Source: JACPFJ01 sp036504875 (GTDB taxonomy: Bacteria > Desulfobacterota > Desulfuromonadia > Geobacterales > Pseudopelobacteraceae). Taken from it: a stretch of DNA of 64,000 nucleotides. The DNA is taken from the NCBI GenBank assembly GCA_036504875.1, contig DASXUK010000067.1:1-64000 (forward strand). Reading direction: 5' to 3'. Shown in pieces: positions 8,219 to 16,850 of the stretch (position 1 is the first letter of the stretch; every line of letters starts with the position of its first letter). The notes under the pieces were generated by a model. The model worked only from the letters and a program-made list of their open reading frames with translations. It was not told the DNA's origin and did not search any database. The position numbers were made by a program, and so were the translations under genes.

Positions 8219-9712
8219 CTACTCCACTTTCTTGATAGCCAGGGATGATGCTCCACGGTTAGTCATACTGGGACGCTGCACAGCCTGCAGCATCAGCAGC
8301 TCGTTGCGTACCTCGTCATAGAAGTAATCGGCCATGTAGTTCTGCGTATCGCGAGTTCGCCATTTTTCTTCCAGGCTTGAACCATTCCATACCAGGTTAT
8401 ATACCGCCCCCTTCTTGTAGGAGCGGGCATTTCCCATTACCCAGAAACCATCGTTCTTGCCCACCAGGACCTCACCCTTGGACGTAACCTGGACGCGCTG
8501 GTTCATGAAAATCCAGCGGTACTTGTCGCCAGTCACCCTGACATTCGCACTGTCTTCTTTCTGAAAGTAAAGTTCCGAGCCGCCGAACTTGTCATTGCTG
8601 CGCCACAGCTCACTCTGCTCCTGGTCATAGACTATGATATAACCGTCGGGATTGAGGGCTATTGTAAAGGTTTTGCCTTCGCTGTCGTGGAACTGGTTAA
8701 AGCTGTAGATATTGGCATAGCGCGGCATTTTAATCGGGTTTTTGAGGGTAATGCTTGAGCCGTTACGGGTCGCTTCTGAGACGTCGCCATAGAAATCAGC
8801 ATCGCGCCCCATGGCCTGAGCATAGAGCCTTTGGGGTCCGCCGGCAAGACAGACAACGCGGAAGAAATAGGGCAGGTTTTCCGCCACCCGTGCCAGCTTG
8901 TCACCCTTCACCTGCCAGACTTGCGAGGCAGGCTCTTCCGAGCGCAGGATGGTGACATAGATGTCAAGGGTACCGTCACCCACCTCAATGGTCTCCAGCG
9001 AAAGGATCTTCTCCGCAGCACTTAATTCGGCCTCCGCTACCAGCTTCATATCTTTGGCCTGACGGTAGTAGGAGAGCCGGCGGTCCTCCGCCAGGAATAT
9101 CTCGCGACTGCCATCGGGCAGGCTCTTGCCTATCGCCATCAGATTGGCAGCACCGTCCAGGCGTTTGCTCATCCAGCCGCCGTTGTTGCCCTGTTCTTGC
9201 TCATGGGGTTTGATGAATTCTCCAGCCGGTGCAGTACGCACCTGCTGCTCGTTTTTGATAATATCAGAGGTAACCGGCACGGCAACCCGCGGCAATAATC
9301 CCATCGCAACCGGGCCGGCAGAATAAATCTTCACCAACTCGGCAGACAATTTATCAGCCAGCTTTCCCACGGCGGGGATCAGATCATCCTGACCTTCGCC
9401 CTGCACAAAGGCACGGGTCAAAGTCTTACCTGCAGACGTTTTTGCCAGGGCATCAACACTGAAGATCTTACCTATGACAACGTAGGTGCCGGTCACCATC
9501 ACGTCCGCCTCGGCGGCACTGCCCACCGAAACGATACCGTCATTGCTCAATCGGGACGCAAGCAGGGTTTGCAGCATCAGCTTCATCTCGTCCTTATTCT
9601 GAACCCCGGCGGCATTCATTTCTGTAACATATACCCGAGGCGGGGCTGCAAAAGCGGGGCTGGCTGCCAATGGGGCAAGCAGAACCGCAAGCAGGATAAT
9701 CAATTTTTTCAT
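8219..9712 (-). CDS. Exported protein, TolB/CsgG-like N-terminus and beta-rich C-terminus
   Basis: A 497-residue protein with a clear signal peptide (residues 1-22, cleavage after AFA). Residues about 25-135 (RVYVTEMNAAGV, then LASRLSNDGIVSV and a helical ...LIPAVGKLADKLSAEL) look like the small alpha/beta domain of CsgG/TolB-N-type envelope proteins. Residues 180-497 are beta-rich with repeated W, Y and polar turns, suggesting a beta-propeller (FG-GAP/VCBS-like). I do not recognise the family precisely. GGAGG lies before the ATG; it precedes hisZ by 14 bp, so it may head the hisZ-purA transcript. Confidence 0.75.
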   Translation of the reverse strand: MKKLIILLAVLLAPLAASPAFAAPPRVYVTEMNAAGVQNKDEMKLMLQTLLASRLSNDGIVSVGSAAEADVMVTGTYVVIGKIFSVDALAKTSAGKTLTRAFVQGEGQDDLIPAVGKLADKLSAELVKIYSAGPVAMGLLPRVAVPVTSDIIKNEQQVRTAPAGEFIKPHEQEQGNNGGWMSKRLDGAANLMAIGKSLPDGSREIFLAEDRRLSYYRQAKDMKLVAEAELSAAEKILSLETIEVGDGTLDIYVTILRSEEPASQVWQVKGDKLARVAENLPYFFRVVCLAGGPQRLYAQAMGRDADFYGDVSEATRNGSSITLKNPIKMPRYANIYSFNQFHDSEGKTFTIALNPDGYIIVYDQEQSELWRSNDKFGGSELYFQKEDSANVRVTGDKYRWIFMNQRVQVTSKGEVLVGKNDGFWVMGNARSYKKGAVYNLVWNGSSLEEKWRTRDTQNYMADYFYDEVRNELLMLQAVQRPSMTNRGASSLAIKKVE

Positions 9713-9771
9713 GGTACCTCCACAACCGTTTTATGTGCCGGCGGATTATCTCAAAAGCGCCCCCCAAAGTC

Positions 9772-9800
9772 AAAAAAAAAGGGCGGGATCGCTCCCGCCC
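9772..9800 (-). terminator. Intrinsic terminator of the porin gene
   Basis: GGGCGGGA/TCCCGCCC (9781-9788 with 9793-9800) followed on the - strand by nine T (9772-9780). Confidence 0.93.
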
Positions 9801-9825
9801 TTTCGTACATAATGTGAAACAGGTA

Positions 9826-11226
9826 CTAGAATGCGTACTGCAATACGACGCGTGTAGTATAAGGGTTTGCGGGTTTTGAACCGTCTGCGCCTTTATCGGC
9901 TGCATCACCATGGTAGTAACCGCCCAGCATGACATAAGCAAGCTGTACCTTGGCAGTCAGGTTGTCATAGACCTTGTAGCCGGTTTCGACATTGAGCTCG
10001 GTACCCAGCAGGTTGCTGGCGTTTTTATTGTTGATCTTATTTTTAGAGGCAAAGGCCATACCGGCATTGACGTTGGCAAACAGCTTCGGGGTAATGGAGG
10101 CATCATACCCGAGGGTAAGGAGCGAGAAGCCGGGAGCATTGTCGCCGCCCATGTTAAAAATGAGGTTACGGTCGGTAGAGCCGATCGAGTTCAGGGTGTT
10201 ACGGTTCAGCAGCATCATGCCGCCCTCATTGTACGAGGAAACGGAAGTTGCGGCGGGCGCAGCACCTACGACCTTGTTTTGAATGGCGAACCAGGCGGTG
10301 TCGATTTTGTCTTTATTATCATCACCAGAGGTAAAGAGGTAGGCGATCTTGGCGGTGCCGGGACCGGCAGCGACCTTGGCAGCCACGTTGGCGGCATAAC
10401 CGCTCTTGGCAACGCGAGAACCAGCAGCTAAACCAGTATTAGCGCCGCGAACAATACCTGTCTGCGCGGCAGCGAAACCGCTCAGGGTAGCGGCTCCGGC
10501 CTTGGCGCTGCCGTAGAGGCCAAGGGTGTGAACGGTTTCCGGGGTGGCGCTACGGTAGTCGCTGGCCAGGATGTATTCAGCGCCGACGGCAACATCCTTG
10601 CTGATGTTGAACTGGGCATCCAACAGGGCGATGTCGAAGTTTGCCTGGCCGGTGTTGCTGTTGCCGGTAACCACAATGCCTTCCTGAATGCGGAAGTAGC
10701 CGGCGCTCAAGGTGAGGGGATCAAGCTTGGTGGTGGTCATGATGCCGGTAAGGTCAGCGGCGGAGAGGAAGATCCCCTTGAATTTATCCGAGACCGGCTG
10801 GATACCGGTCTTGACGTTGACCGACTTGCCGAGGTTAAAATCGAGATAAACGTTCTTTGTTTCCAGGGTCAGACTGTCGGCATCGATCTGGCCTGAGTCG
10901 TTGTTGCCGGCAACACTTTTATAGCTGACGCCACCTTGGCCACCGAACTTGGTGTCGAGCTCGAAGTGGGTGACCAACTTGAGGTCGTCGCTGGCCTTGG
11001 CGATGTACTGCAGGCGGGCGCGCTGTTCAAAGTAGTTGTTGGCCTTGGTGTTCTTATTATAAACTGTAGGATCAATCGGGCCGGGAGTACCGTTGTCCAC
11101 GTTGGACAGGTAGGCCCTCAGGTTGTACATACCGTGGAACTCATTCTCAAGTGCCATGGCCGGGATTGAAATTGCGGCCAGAGCGCCTGCTGCTGCTGCA
11201 ATCGCTATTGTTTTCTTCAAACTCAT
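9826..11226 (-). CDS. Porin-like outer-membrane protein
   Basis: A 466-residue protein with a signal peptide (MSLKKTIAIAAAAGALAAISIPAMA) followed by many amphipathic beta strands rich in Gly, Ala and aromatic residues, ending in a terminal Phe (VVLQYAF), as in trimeric-porin-like barrels. N-terminal features such as FHGMYNLRAYLS and YFEQRARLQYIAK resemble Geobacter porins often annotated as alginate-export/OprP-like. The start at 11226 was chosen for its GAAGGAGG site; the longer frame to 11280 has none. It is monocistronic, with its own terminator and a strong promoter far upstream. Confidence 0.82.
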   Translation of the reverse strand: MSLKKTIAIAAAAGALAAISIPAMALENEFHGMYNLRAYLSNVDNGTPGPIDPTVYNKNTKANNYFEQRARLQYIAKASDDLKLVTHFELDTKFGGQGGVSYKSVAGNNDSGQIDADSLTLETKNVYLDFNLGKSVNVKTGIQPVSDKFKGIFLSAADLTGIMTTTKLDPLTLSAGYFRIQEGIVVTGNSNTGQANFDIALLDAQFNISKDVAVGAEYILASDYRSATPETVHTLGLYGSAKAGAATLSGFAAAQTGIVRGANTGLAAGSRVAKSGYAANVAAKVAAGPGTAKIAYLFTSGDDNKDKIDTAWFAIQNKVVGAAPAATSVSSYNEGGMMLLNRNTLNSIGSTDRNLIFNMGGDNAPGFSLLTLGYDASITPKLFANVNAGMAFASKNKINNKNASNLLGTELNVETGYKVYDNLTAKVQLAYVMLGGYYHGDAADKGADGSKPANPYTTRVVLQYAF

Positions 11227-11537
11227 TTGTGCCTCCTTCAATTTTATAAAATGTTTTGATAGTACTGCCAGCAAAACCACAATTCATATTTTTTCTTTTT
11301 GCCTGCGCTCACCACCTTTCATTGAAGTGTAATGATCCCTTAAAACGCAAATACCCTTGAAAAGCTCTATATCAATCAAGCCTTCAAAGGTAATCGGGGT
11401 GACAAACAATTTTCTTTTTCACTAAAACTTTTCACAGGCGATTTCGCTCCCGGATTTTACCGTGCTCAAAAACACGGCGGTTTAAATCTGTTAGCTACTT
11501 CTTGAGGCTAAGAGCCTCAGTCTTGTTCTAAAAAGTT
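11227..11537 (-). promoter_or_regulatory. Long 5' leader of the porin gene
   Basis: About 310 nt lie between the predicted start point and the ATG. The leader holds TGAGGCT/AGCCTCA (11501-11518) and CCGTG/CACGG (near 11460-11478) hairpins early on. I see no match to a known riboswitch consensus, including GEMM (c-di-GMP). Function unknown; sRNA or protein control of porin mRNA is possible. Confidence 0.4.
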
Positions 11538-11543
11538 CAGCGC

Positions 11544-11571
11544 ACTATACAATAAATCAAACGTTTGTCAA
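11544..11571 (-). promoter_or_regulatory. Strong sigma-70 promoter of the porin gene
   Basis: On the - strand: TTGACA (11571-11566), 16-bp spacer, TATAGT (11549-11544). Both boxes are near consensus. Confidence 0.8.
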
Positions 11572-11655
11572 GCCAAAATGTGCTCATTTTATATAACAGT
11601 TCGTAATTAATGTAAATTCTCAATCTGAACCCGGCAACTGAAGTTTACGCCAATG

Positions 11656-12060
11656 TTAATGTCCCGGCTGACATAGCTCGGTTAAAACACCACCACTTGA
11701 TTTTGGATGCAAGAAAGCTATGCGAGTTCCATGAGCTCCATCACGGGGCTTTTCATCGATCATACGAGTACCGGTGGCAACCAGTTTTGCAATGGCTGCC
11801 TCGATATCCTGGACCTCGTACGCCAGATGATGAATCCCAGGGCCATTTTTTTCTATAAATTTAGCAACCGGGCTGTCGTCTGAGGTTGGCTCAAGAAGTT
11901 CTATTTTAGATTCGCCGATCTCCAGCATTGCTACTTTCACCTTCTGCTCGGGAACTTCCTCTATTCCCAGCAGGACCATACCCAAGCTGTCACGATAAAA
12001 TGGGACCGTAGCATCGATAGATTGCACTGCTATGCCAATATGGTTAATTTTTTGCAACAT
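11656..12060 (-). CDS. mce: Methylmalonyl-CoA epimerase
   Basis: A 134-residue single vicinal-oxygen-chelate (glyoxalase fold) protein. It interconverts (2S)- and (2R)-methylmalonyl-CoA. Motifs: KINHIGIAV with the metal His, VAMLEIGESKIELLEP with Glu ligand, NGPGIHHLAYEV with the second His, and AFLHPKSSGGVLTELCQ with the last Glu. Length is normal. It is last in an operon that carries the mutase and carboxylase genes, 17 bp after the mutase stop. Confidence 0.95.
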   Translation of the reverse strand: MLQKINHIGIAVQSIDATVPFYRDSLGMVLLGIEEVPEQKVKVAMLEIGESKIELLEPTSDDSPVAKFIEKNGPGIHHLAYEVQDIEAAIAKLVATGTRMIDEKPRDGAHGTRIAFLHPKSSGGVLTELCQPGH

Positions 12061-12077
12061 TTTTTGCGATCCTTTCC

Positions 12078-13730
12078 TTACAAAACCACCGTCTCACGGT
12101 GTTTGCCAAATATTTCCCTGAACACATCCGCGATTTCGCCTAGAGTGGCATAGTTTTTAACCGCATTAAGGATGTGAGGCATAAGATTGTCAGTTCCCTT
12201 GGCAGCCTGTTCAAGAGCTTCCAGCGCGGTTTTGACTGCCGCATTGTCTCGTTTTGCCTTCATTTCTGCCAATGATTGCTTTTGTGATCTCTCAACCTCT
12301 TCCTTGACCTTGAGTAGGCCTGTCGGTGGTGGTTCCTTGACAGTGAATTTGTTCACACCAACAATGATCAGCTCTTCCTTCTCGATCGACTTCTGGTAGG
12401 CATAGGCTGAATCCTGGATTTCTTTTTGCTGAAAACCGCGCGAAATGGCCTCAACAGCGCCACCCATTTTATCAATCTTTTCAATATACTCCATGGCAGC
12501 CTTTTCAATCTGATCGGTCAAAGACTCCACCAGGAACGAGCCGGCTAACGGATCGATAGAATCAGCCACACCCGATTCATAGGCTATGACCTGCTGTGTC
12601 CGCAGAGCAATACGTACCGAATCCTCAGTAGGCAGGGCCAGCGCTTCATCACGTGAATTGGTGTGCAGCGACTGTGTTCCACCCAGAACTGCAGCCAGGG
12701 CCTGCATGGTGACGCGCATGATGTTATTGTCAGGCTGCTGTGCAGTCAGGGTGCACCCGGCGGTCTGGGTATGGAAACGCAGCATCTGTGATTTGGGATC
12801 TTTTGCGCCAAATCGATCCCTCATGATTCCGGCCCAGATGCGGCGGGCGGCACGGAATTTAGCTACCTCTTCGAAAAGGTTGTTATGAGCATTAAAGAAG
12901 AAGGCCAAGCGTGGTGCAAATTCATCAACCGCCAGCCCTGCCTTGACGGCGGCTTCCACGTAGGCAATGCCATCGGCCAGCGTAAAGGCCACTTCCTGCA
13001 CGGCACTTGATCCGGCCTCGCGGATGTGGTAGCCGGAGATTGAAATGGTGTTCCACTTGGGCACATTGTCCTTGCAGTAGGCAAAGATGTCGGTGATGAT
13101 CCTCATCGACTCCTGGGGCGGGTAGATATAGGTTCCACGCGCCATGTACTCCTTCAGGATATCATTCTGGATAGTTCCAGAAATTTTATCGGTAGAAACG
13201 CCCTGTTTTTCGGCCACCGCAATATACATGCACAGCAGTATGGCGGCGGTCGAGTTGATGGTCATTGAGGTAGAGACCTTGTCCAGGGGTATTCCAGCGA
13301 ATAGCGTCTCCATGTCGGACAGGGAATCAATAGCCACACCGACCTTGCCGACCTCACCCATGCTCATGGCAGCGTCAGAGTCATAGCCCATCTGGGTCGG
13401 CAGATCAAAAGCCACTGAAAGACCGGTCTGGCCGGCCGAGAGCAAATATTTATAACGTTCATTGGATTCTTTGGCGGTGCCGAATCCGGCATACTGGCGC
13501 ATGGTCCAGAAACGACCTCGGTACATTGTGGGCTGCACACCACGGGTATAGGGGTACTGACCGGGAAAGCCCAGTTGATCCTCATATCCCGGAAATTCAA
13601 AGCCGGGTGTGAAACAACGCTCCATTTCAATATCTGATGTGGTACGAAATTCCTTCATCCGCTCCGGTGACTTGGCGATATTTTTATCCACAATTTCGGA
13701 CCATTTTATTTTGCTGTCATTGACACTCAT
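12078..13730 (-). CDS. Methylmalonyl-CoA mutase, catalytic (large) subunit without B12 domain
   Basis: A 550-residue catalytic domain of the acyl-CoA mutase family (succinyl-CoA to (2R)-methylmalonyl-CoA, adenosylcobalamin-dependent). Two specificity residues that differ in isobutyryl-CoA mutase (Phe80, Gln198) are here Tyr80 (in TMRQY) and Arg198 (in MARGTYIYPP), which are the methylmalonyl-CoA mutase state. The protein ends at about residue 550, so the roughly 130-residue cobalamin-binding domain (DxHxxG) is absent and must come from a separate gene that is not in this window. No MeaB-type GTPase is here either. The start at 13730 has AGGGG upstream; the frame is open to 13766 but without a ribosome-binding site. 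Confidence 0.93.
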   Translation of the reverse strand: MSVNDSKIKWSEIVDKNIAKSPERMKEFRTTSDIEMERCFTPGFEFPGYEDQLGFPGQYPYTRGVQPTMYRGRFWTMRQYAGFGTAKESNERYKYLLSAGQTGLSVAFDLPTQMGYDSDAAMSMGEVGKVGVAIDSLSDMETLFAGIPLDKVSTSMTINSTAAILLCMYIAVAEKQGVSTDKISGTIQNDILKEYMARGTYIYPPQESMRIITDIFAYCKDNVPKWNTISISGYHIREAGSSAVQEVAFTLADGIAYVEAAVKAGLAVDEFAPRLAFFFNAHNNLFEEVAKFRAARRIWAGIMRDRFGAKDPKSQMLRFHTQTAGCTLTAQQPDNNIMRVTMQALAAVLGGTQSLHTNSRDEALALPTEDSVRIALRTQQVIAYESGVADSIDPLAGSFLVESLTDQIEKAAMEYIEKIDKMGGAVEAISRGFQQKEIQDSAYAYQKSIEKEELIIVGVNKFTVKEPPPTGLLKVKEEVERSQKQSLAEMKAKRDNAAVKTALEALEQAAKGTDNLMPHILNAVKNYATLGEIADVFREIFGKHRETVVL

Positions 13731-13909
13731 TTTTTCCCCTTTGAACCACGGACATTGATAAAGCAAGTCGTACCCTAAAAACGAAAAAGGCCAGAGACAG
13801 TTAAAAATTCATCTGCCTGAAGCCCTTTCGTTTTAACTCAAAGTAGTCTCCGTATCTCAAAATTCAGTGGTGGCTTGATTTTTCCAGCCGGCCTGCATCT
13901 GGCCAAAAA

Positions 13910-16798
13910 CTATAGAACTGCTTTCAAATATTTGGTAGTACGCTCACGCTTTTCGCGCTCGATCTCCTGTGGGTCAACCTCGACAAATTTTTCATCCGGA
14001 GTGACTTTGAATAGCGGCAGACCTTTTTGAACAATAGTACCGTCGCCACCTTGAACCAGAATTTTGTCAATAGTACCCGAGAATGGGGCATTGATCTTAT
14101 TGAACATCTTCATGACCTCGATGATGTAGAGCGGCTGTCCCTTTTCAAAATGCATTCCTTCGGTTACAAAAACGGGCATCCCGGGGGCTTCCTGGGCGTA
14201 GTACATGCCGCCGCAGGCCGACACGATTTCATCGGCCTTTGTTGCCGGCGGAGGCACAAGAACCTTTTTAAGACGCGCCTGCAGGTCAGGGTCATTCAAG
14301 TATTCCGGAATGGTGACTTCCAGGTCCTCTTCCACACGCATGTCCCAAAACTTGTTATTGTCGCCGATCAGGAACAGCATCCCCAAAAGTTCAAGGCCAG
14401 CCTCGTATCCGAAATGGGCCGAGCGGATCTGCTCCCATGTTTCAGCATCAAAGCCACCCTGTGGCTCATCATTTTGCAGCAGTTCGTTGAGTTTGAAATA
14501 TTCATCCCTGGCGAGTCCGAATTTTTCGCGGAGGGTTCTTGAAAAACGAAGCGATTCCTGAAGCAGCTCATTGTCATGGCCCCAGATAATCTCCGCCGCT
14601 GGTTTGTGCGGACGAAAGGACATATGCAGATACTCGTAGGTCTCATACAGAACCCCAAGTGGATTCCGCAACCAGACTACCTTGCCATTGTCAATGCGGA
14701 AGTTTTTCTTGTTCATGCTCAGCCAGCCGGACAGCAAATGAGGGTCTTCCAAAAGCCTGTCCATGGGACGAGTAATCAAAGTACCTTTCCGATCAAGAAG
14801 CGAGGACATGTTTTTGAGGACTTGAGGATCATCTGGAAATTGTTCGGCGATACGCTTGGCATAGGCCTTCTTCATCTGCACAAAGGCAAACACGGTATCG
14901 ATCTTGTTGGCTTCTTCTTTCAAAGTGCCAACCAGGGCCAGGTAAGGCACCACGAAGCGGGTAGTCGGTTTGGCCATGACATTGTTGCCAAGGAACCAGT
15001 TAACCAGGCCGTAGTGGAATTCCAGGTTGGTTGCCAGATCGCTGCCCCTCAGAGTAGTGCTGCGAATAACCTCTGAAAGCCTTTCATAGCTGTCCAGGCG
15101 GTCATCACCTTTGGTTAGCAGCAGGGCAATATTTGAATCATAGGCACCGGCCACCTTGTATTTCATAAAACTAAAGGTGTCCGGATTCAGCATGCTGATG
15201 CCCTGATCATCGCGAATTTCACCCTCAATCGGCTTGGACCAATAGCGGATCATACCGCCTGCATGGGGCGAGAGAGAGGCATCGGTGGCATTCAGGCGTG
15301 CCTCGACAGCAGCATTAAAGCGTACTATCCTTTCCGGTTTCGGCAGACGTTGTTTGTGCTGGGCCAGTATGGCCATGGCTTCAACCAGTGAATCAACAAC
15401 AAAGAAATCTTTCTTATCCTTGGGATTAGTGAATTTAAGGCTGTAGCAGAGCTCGGTCACCCGGTGCTCCACCTGAATCCTGGTATTTACCTCCATAAAG
15501 AAGTGGCGGTCGCGGTCGACGATGCATTCAAAAGTCGATGCCGAGTCCAGCCCTACTGCTTGGCCGAAACGCTCGGACTCCTCCTCCATTCTTCTCAGGA
15601 CCTTCAGATCACTCTCAATGGCTTTTACCTCGGCTTTTTTGCCGGCAGCCTTGGCTTTTGCAATAGCAGCCAGCAAGCCCTCCTGTGTAACCGATACCTC
15701 CAAGAGTTTCTGCTCATGCATCTGGAGCGAACAGTCGCGACCACCCAGGGCGATGCACCATTCTCCGTTGCCCAACAGCTGTATTTCATTGTGGCGGGTC
15801 TGCTCGATGTTCAGCTCGATCAAAACATTCTTGTTGTCACCTATACCGTTGGCCTTGACTTCGTTTAATATTTCCCTTACCAGGCCGGGCGCGGCAGATG
15901 CCGCCTGCTGGATATGTTTTTCGTCGGCTTTTTTTATTGCCAGCAGTTCGGCACCCAAAATACGCTGTCCCTTGCCGCCGCCGCCGCCAATAGCCTTTAG
16001 CCTGATGCGGCTTTGCGGATATTTTTTAAACATCTCCGCCGCATTGATCTGTACCTGAGCGCAGAGCTCTTCGATCGAAAAGAGGTCAATGCCTTTGGCG
16101 TAAGAAGCAAACAGAATCTGGTCGGCCAGCGTCTCCAAGGAGAGGCCCGGATCGTTAAGGACTTTTGCATCACAGGAGAGATCTTCGGCCTTGACCAGCG
16201 CCAGCAACTGTTCCCGCGTGGGATGCTTTTTCAGTAAAGTACGGGCTGTTACATTATCAATACCGGGGGTGACGCTGACATTGACCTTTAAAGCGGTTCG
16301 CTTGGCCTCATCCTTTTTCCCGGCGCCGGTCTGGGTTGCAGAACAGGGGCCGATGAATTTGAGCCCTGCGTTTTCTATGGCCGCAACAAATTCATCGTCC
16401 TCGGCCATAAACCCGTAACCGGCAAAGATGGAGTCATAGCCATTGTCCTTGGCAATCTTGATAATCTGATGGATACGCTCAACACGCTCCTCCTTGCTGG
16501 CGCCGGTATAATCGGGCACGCGATGAACACGCCGGGAGTCGGTCAGCTTGCGAAGCTCAGGGGCCAAAGCATTGGCGTAGACTATGGAATCTTTTTCAGA
16601 AAGCAGGATTCCATAATGGGCAATTCCCATCTCCTCATAAACATCCATTGCCTCTTTACGGATGGGACCGCGACAAACGATCAGCGGCTTCAGATCCACG
16701 CAGGAGAAAGAGCTTACCCACTCGGAGCCGGAATTAGCCAGGCGGCGATCCTTGTGAATCAGCGGGTTTTTCATGTAATAATCAGCAGTATGTGTCAT
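13910..16798 (-). CDS. Acyl-CoA (propionyl-CoA) carboxylase: biotin carboxylase fused to biotin carrier
   Basis: A 962-residue protein. The N-terminal part matches biotin carboxylase (ANSGSEWVSS..., GYGFMAEDDEF, KFIGPCSATQTGAGKKDEAK), then an ATP-grasp domain (AIGGGGGKGQRI, GRDCSLQMHEQKLLE, FFMEVNTRIQVEHRVTE). Between GIDNVTAR and the glycine loop lies about 90 residues, far more than in ordinary AccC. A long middle region follows, then a C-terminal biotinyl domain with VMKM (Lys near residue 896). With the carboxyltransferase next door it should carboxylate propionyl-CoA to methylmalonyl-CoA. GGAG lies upstream of the ATG. Acetyl-CoA is the alternative substrate, but the mutase and epimerase in the same unit favour propionyl-CoA. 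Confidence 0.88.
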   Translation of the reverse strand: MTHTADYYMKNPLIHKDRRLANSGSEWVSSFSCVDLKPLIVCRGPIRKEAMDVYEEMGIAHYGILLSEKDSIVYANALAPELRKLTDSRRVHRVPDYTGASKEERVERIHQIIKIAKDNGYDSIFAGYGFMAEDDEFVAAIENAGLKFIGPCSATQTGAGKKDEAKRTALKVNVSVTPGIDNVTARTLLKKHPTREQLLALVKAEDLSCDAKVLNDPGLSLETLADQILFASYAKGIDLFSIEELCAQVQINAAEMFKKYPQSRIRLKAIGGGGGKGQRILGAELLAIKKADEKHIQQAASAAPGLVREILNEVKANGIGDNKNVLIELNIEQTRHNEIQLLGNGEWCIALGGRDCSLQMHEQKLLEVSVTQEGLLAAIAKAKAAGKKAEVKAIESDLKVLRRMEEESERFGQAVGLDSASTFECIVDRDRHFFMEVNTRIQVEHRVTELCYSLKFTNPKDKKDFFVVDSLVEAMAILAQHKQRLPKPERIVRFNAAVEARLNATDASLSPHAGGMIRYWSKPIEGEIRDDQGISMLNPDTFSFMKYKVAGAYDSNIALLLTKGDDRLDSYERLSEVIRSTTLRGSDLATNLEFHYGLVNWFLGNNVMAKPTTRFVVPYLALVGTLKEEANKIDTVFAFVQMKKAYAKRIAEQFPDDPQVLKNMSSLLDRKGTLITRPMDRLLEDPHLLSGWLSMNKKNFRIDNGKVVWLRNPLGVLYETYEYLHMSFRPHKPAAEIIWGHDNELLQESLRFSRTLREKFGLARDEYFKLNELLQNDEPQGGFDAETWEQIRSAHFGYEAGLELLGMLFLIGDNNKFWDMRVEEDLEVTIPEYLNDPDLQARLKKVLVPPPATKADEIVSACGGMYYAQEAPGMPVFVTEGMHFEKGQPLYIIEVMKMFNKINAPFSGTIDKILVQGGDGTIVQKGLPLFKVTPDEKFVEVDPQEIEREKRERTTKYLKAVL

Positions 16799-16850
16799 CG
16801 GTCTTTATCTCCAATCTAGTCCCTATGGTCGTTAATCCAAATTTATCTAT

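Noticed and set aside
11227..11537. c-di-GMP (GEMM) riboswitch in the porin leader
   Set aside because: The conserved core segments of that class were not found on reading the leader.
13731..13909. Possible terminator between the carboxylase and mutase genes
   Set aside because: The A/T-rich arms pair only with mismatches and a long loop; a single operon with a gap is equally likely.
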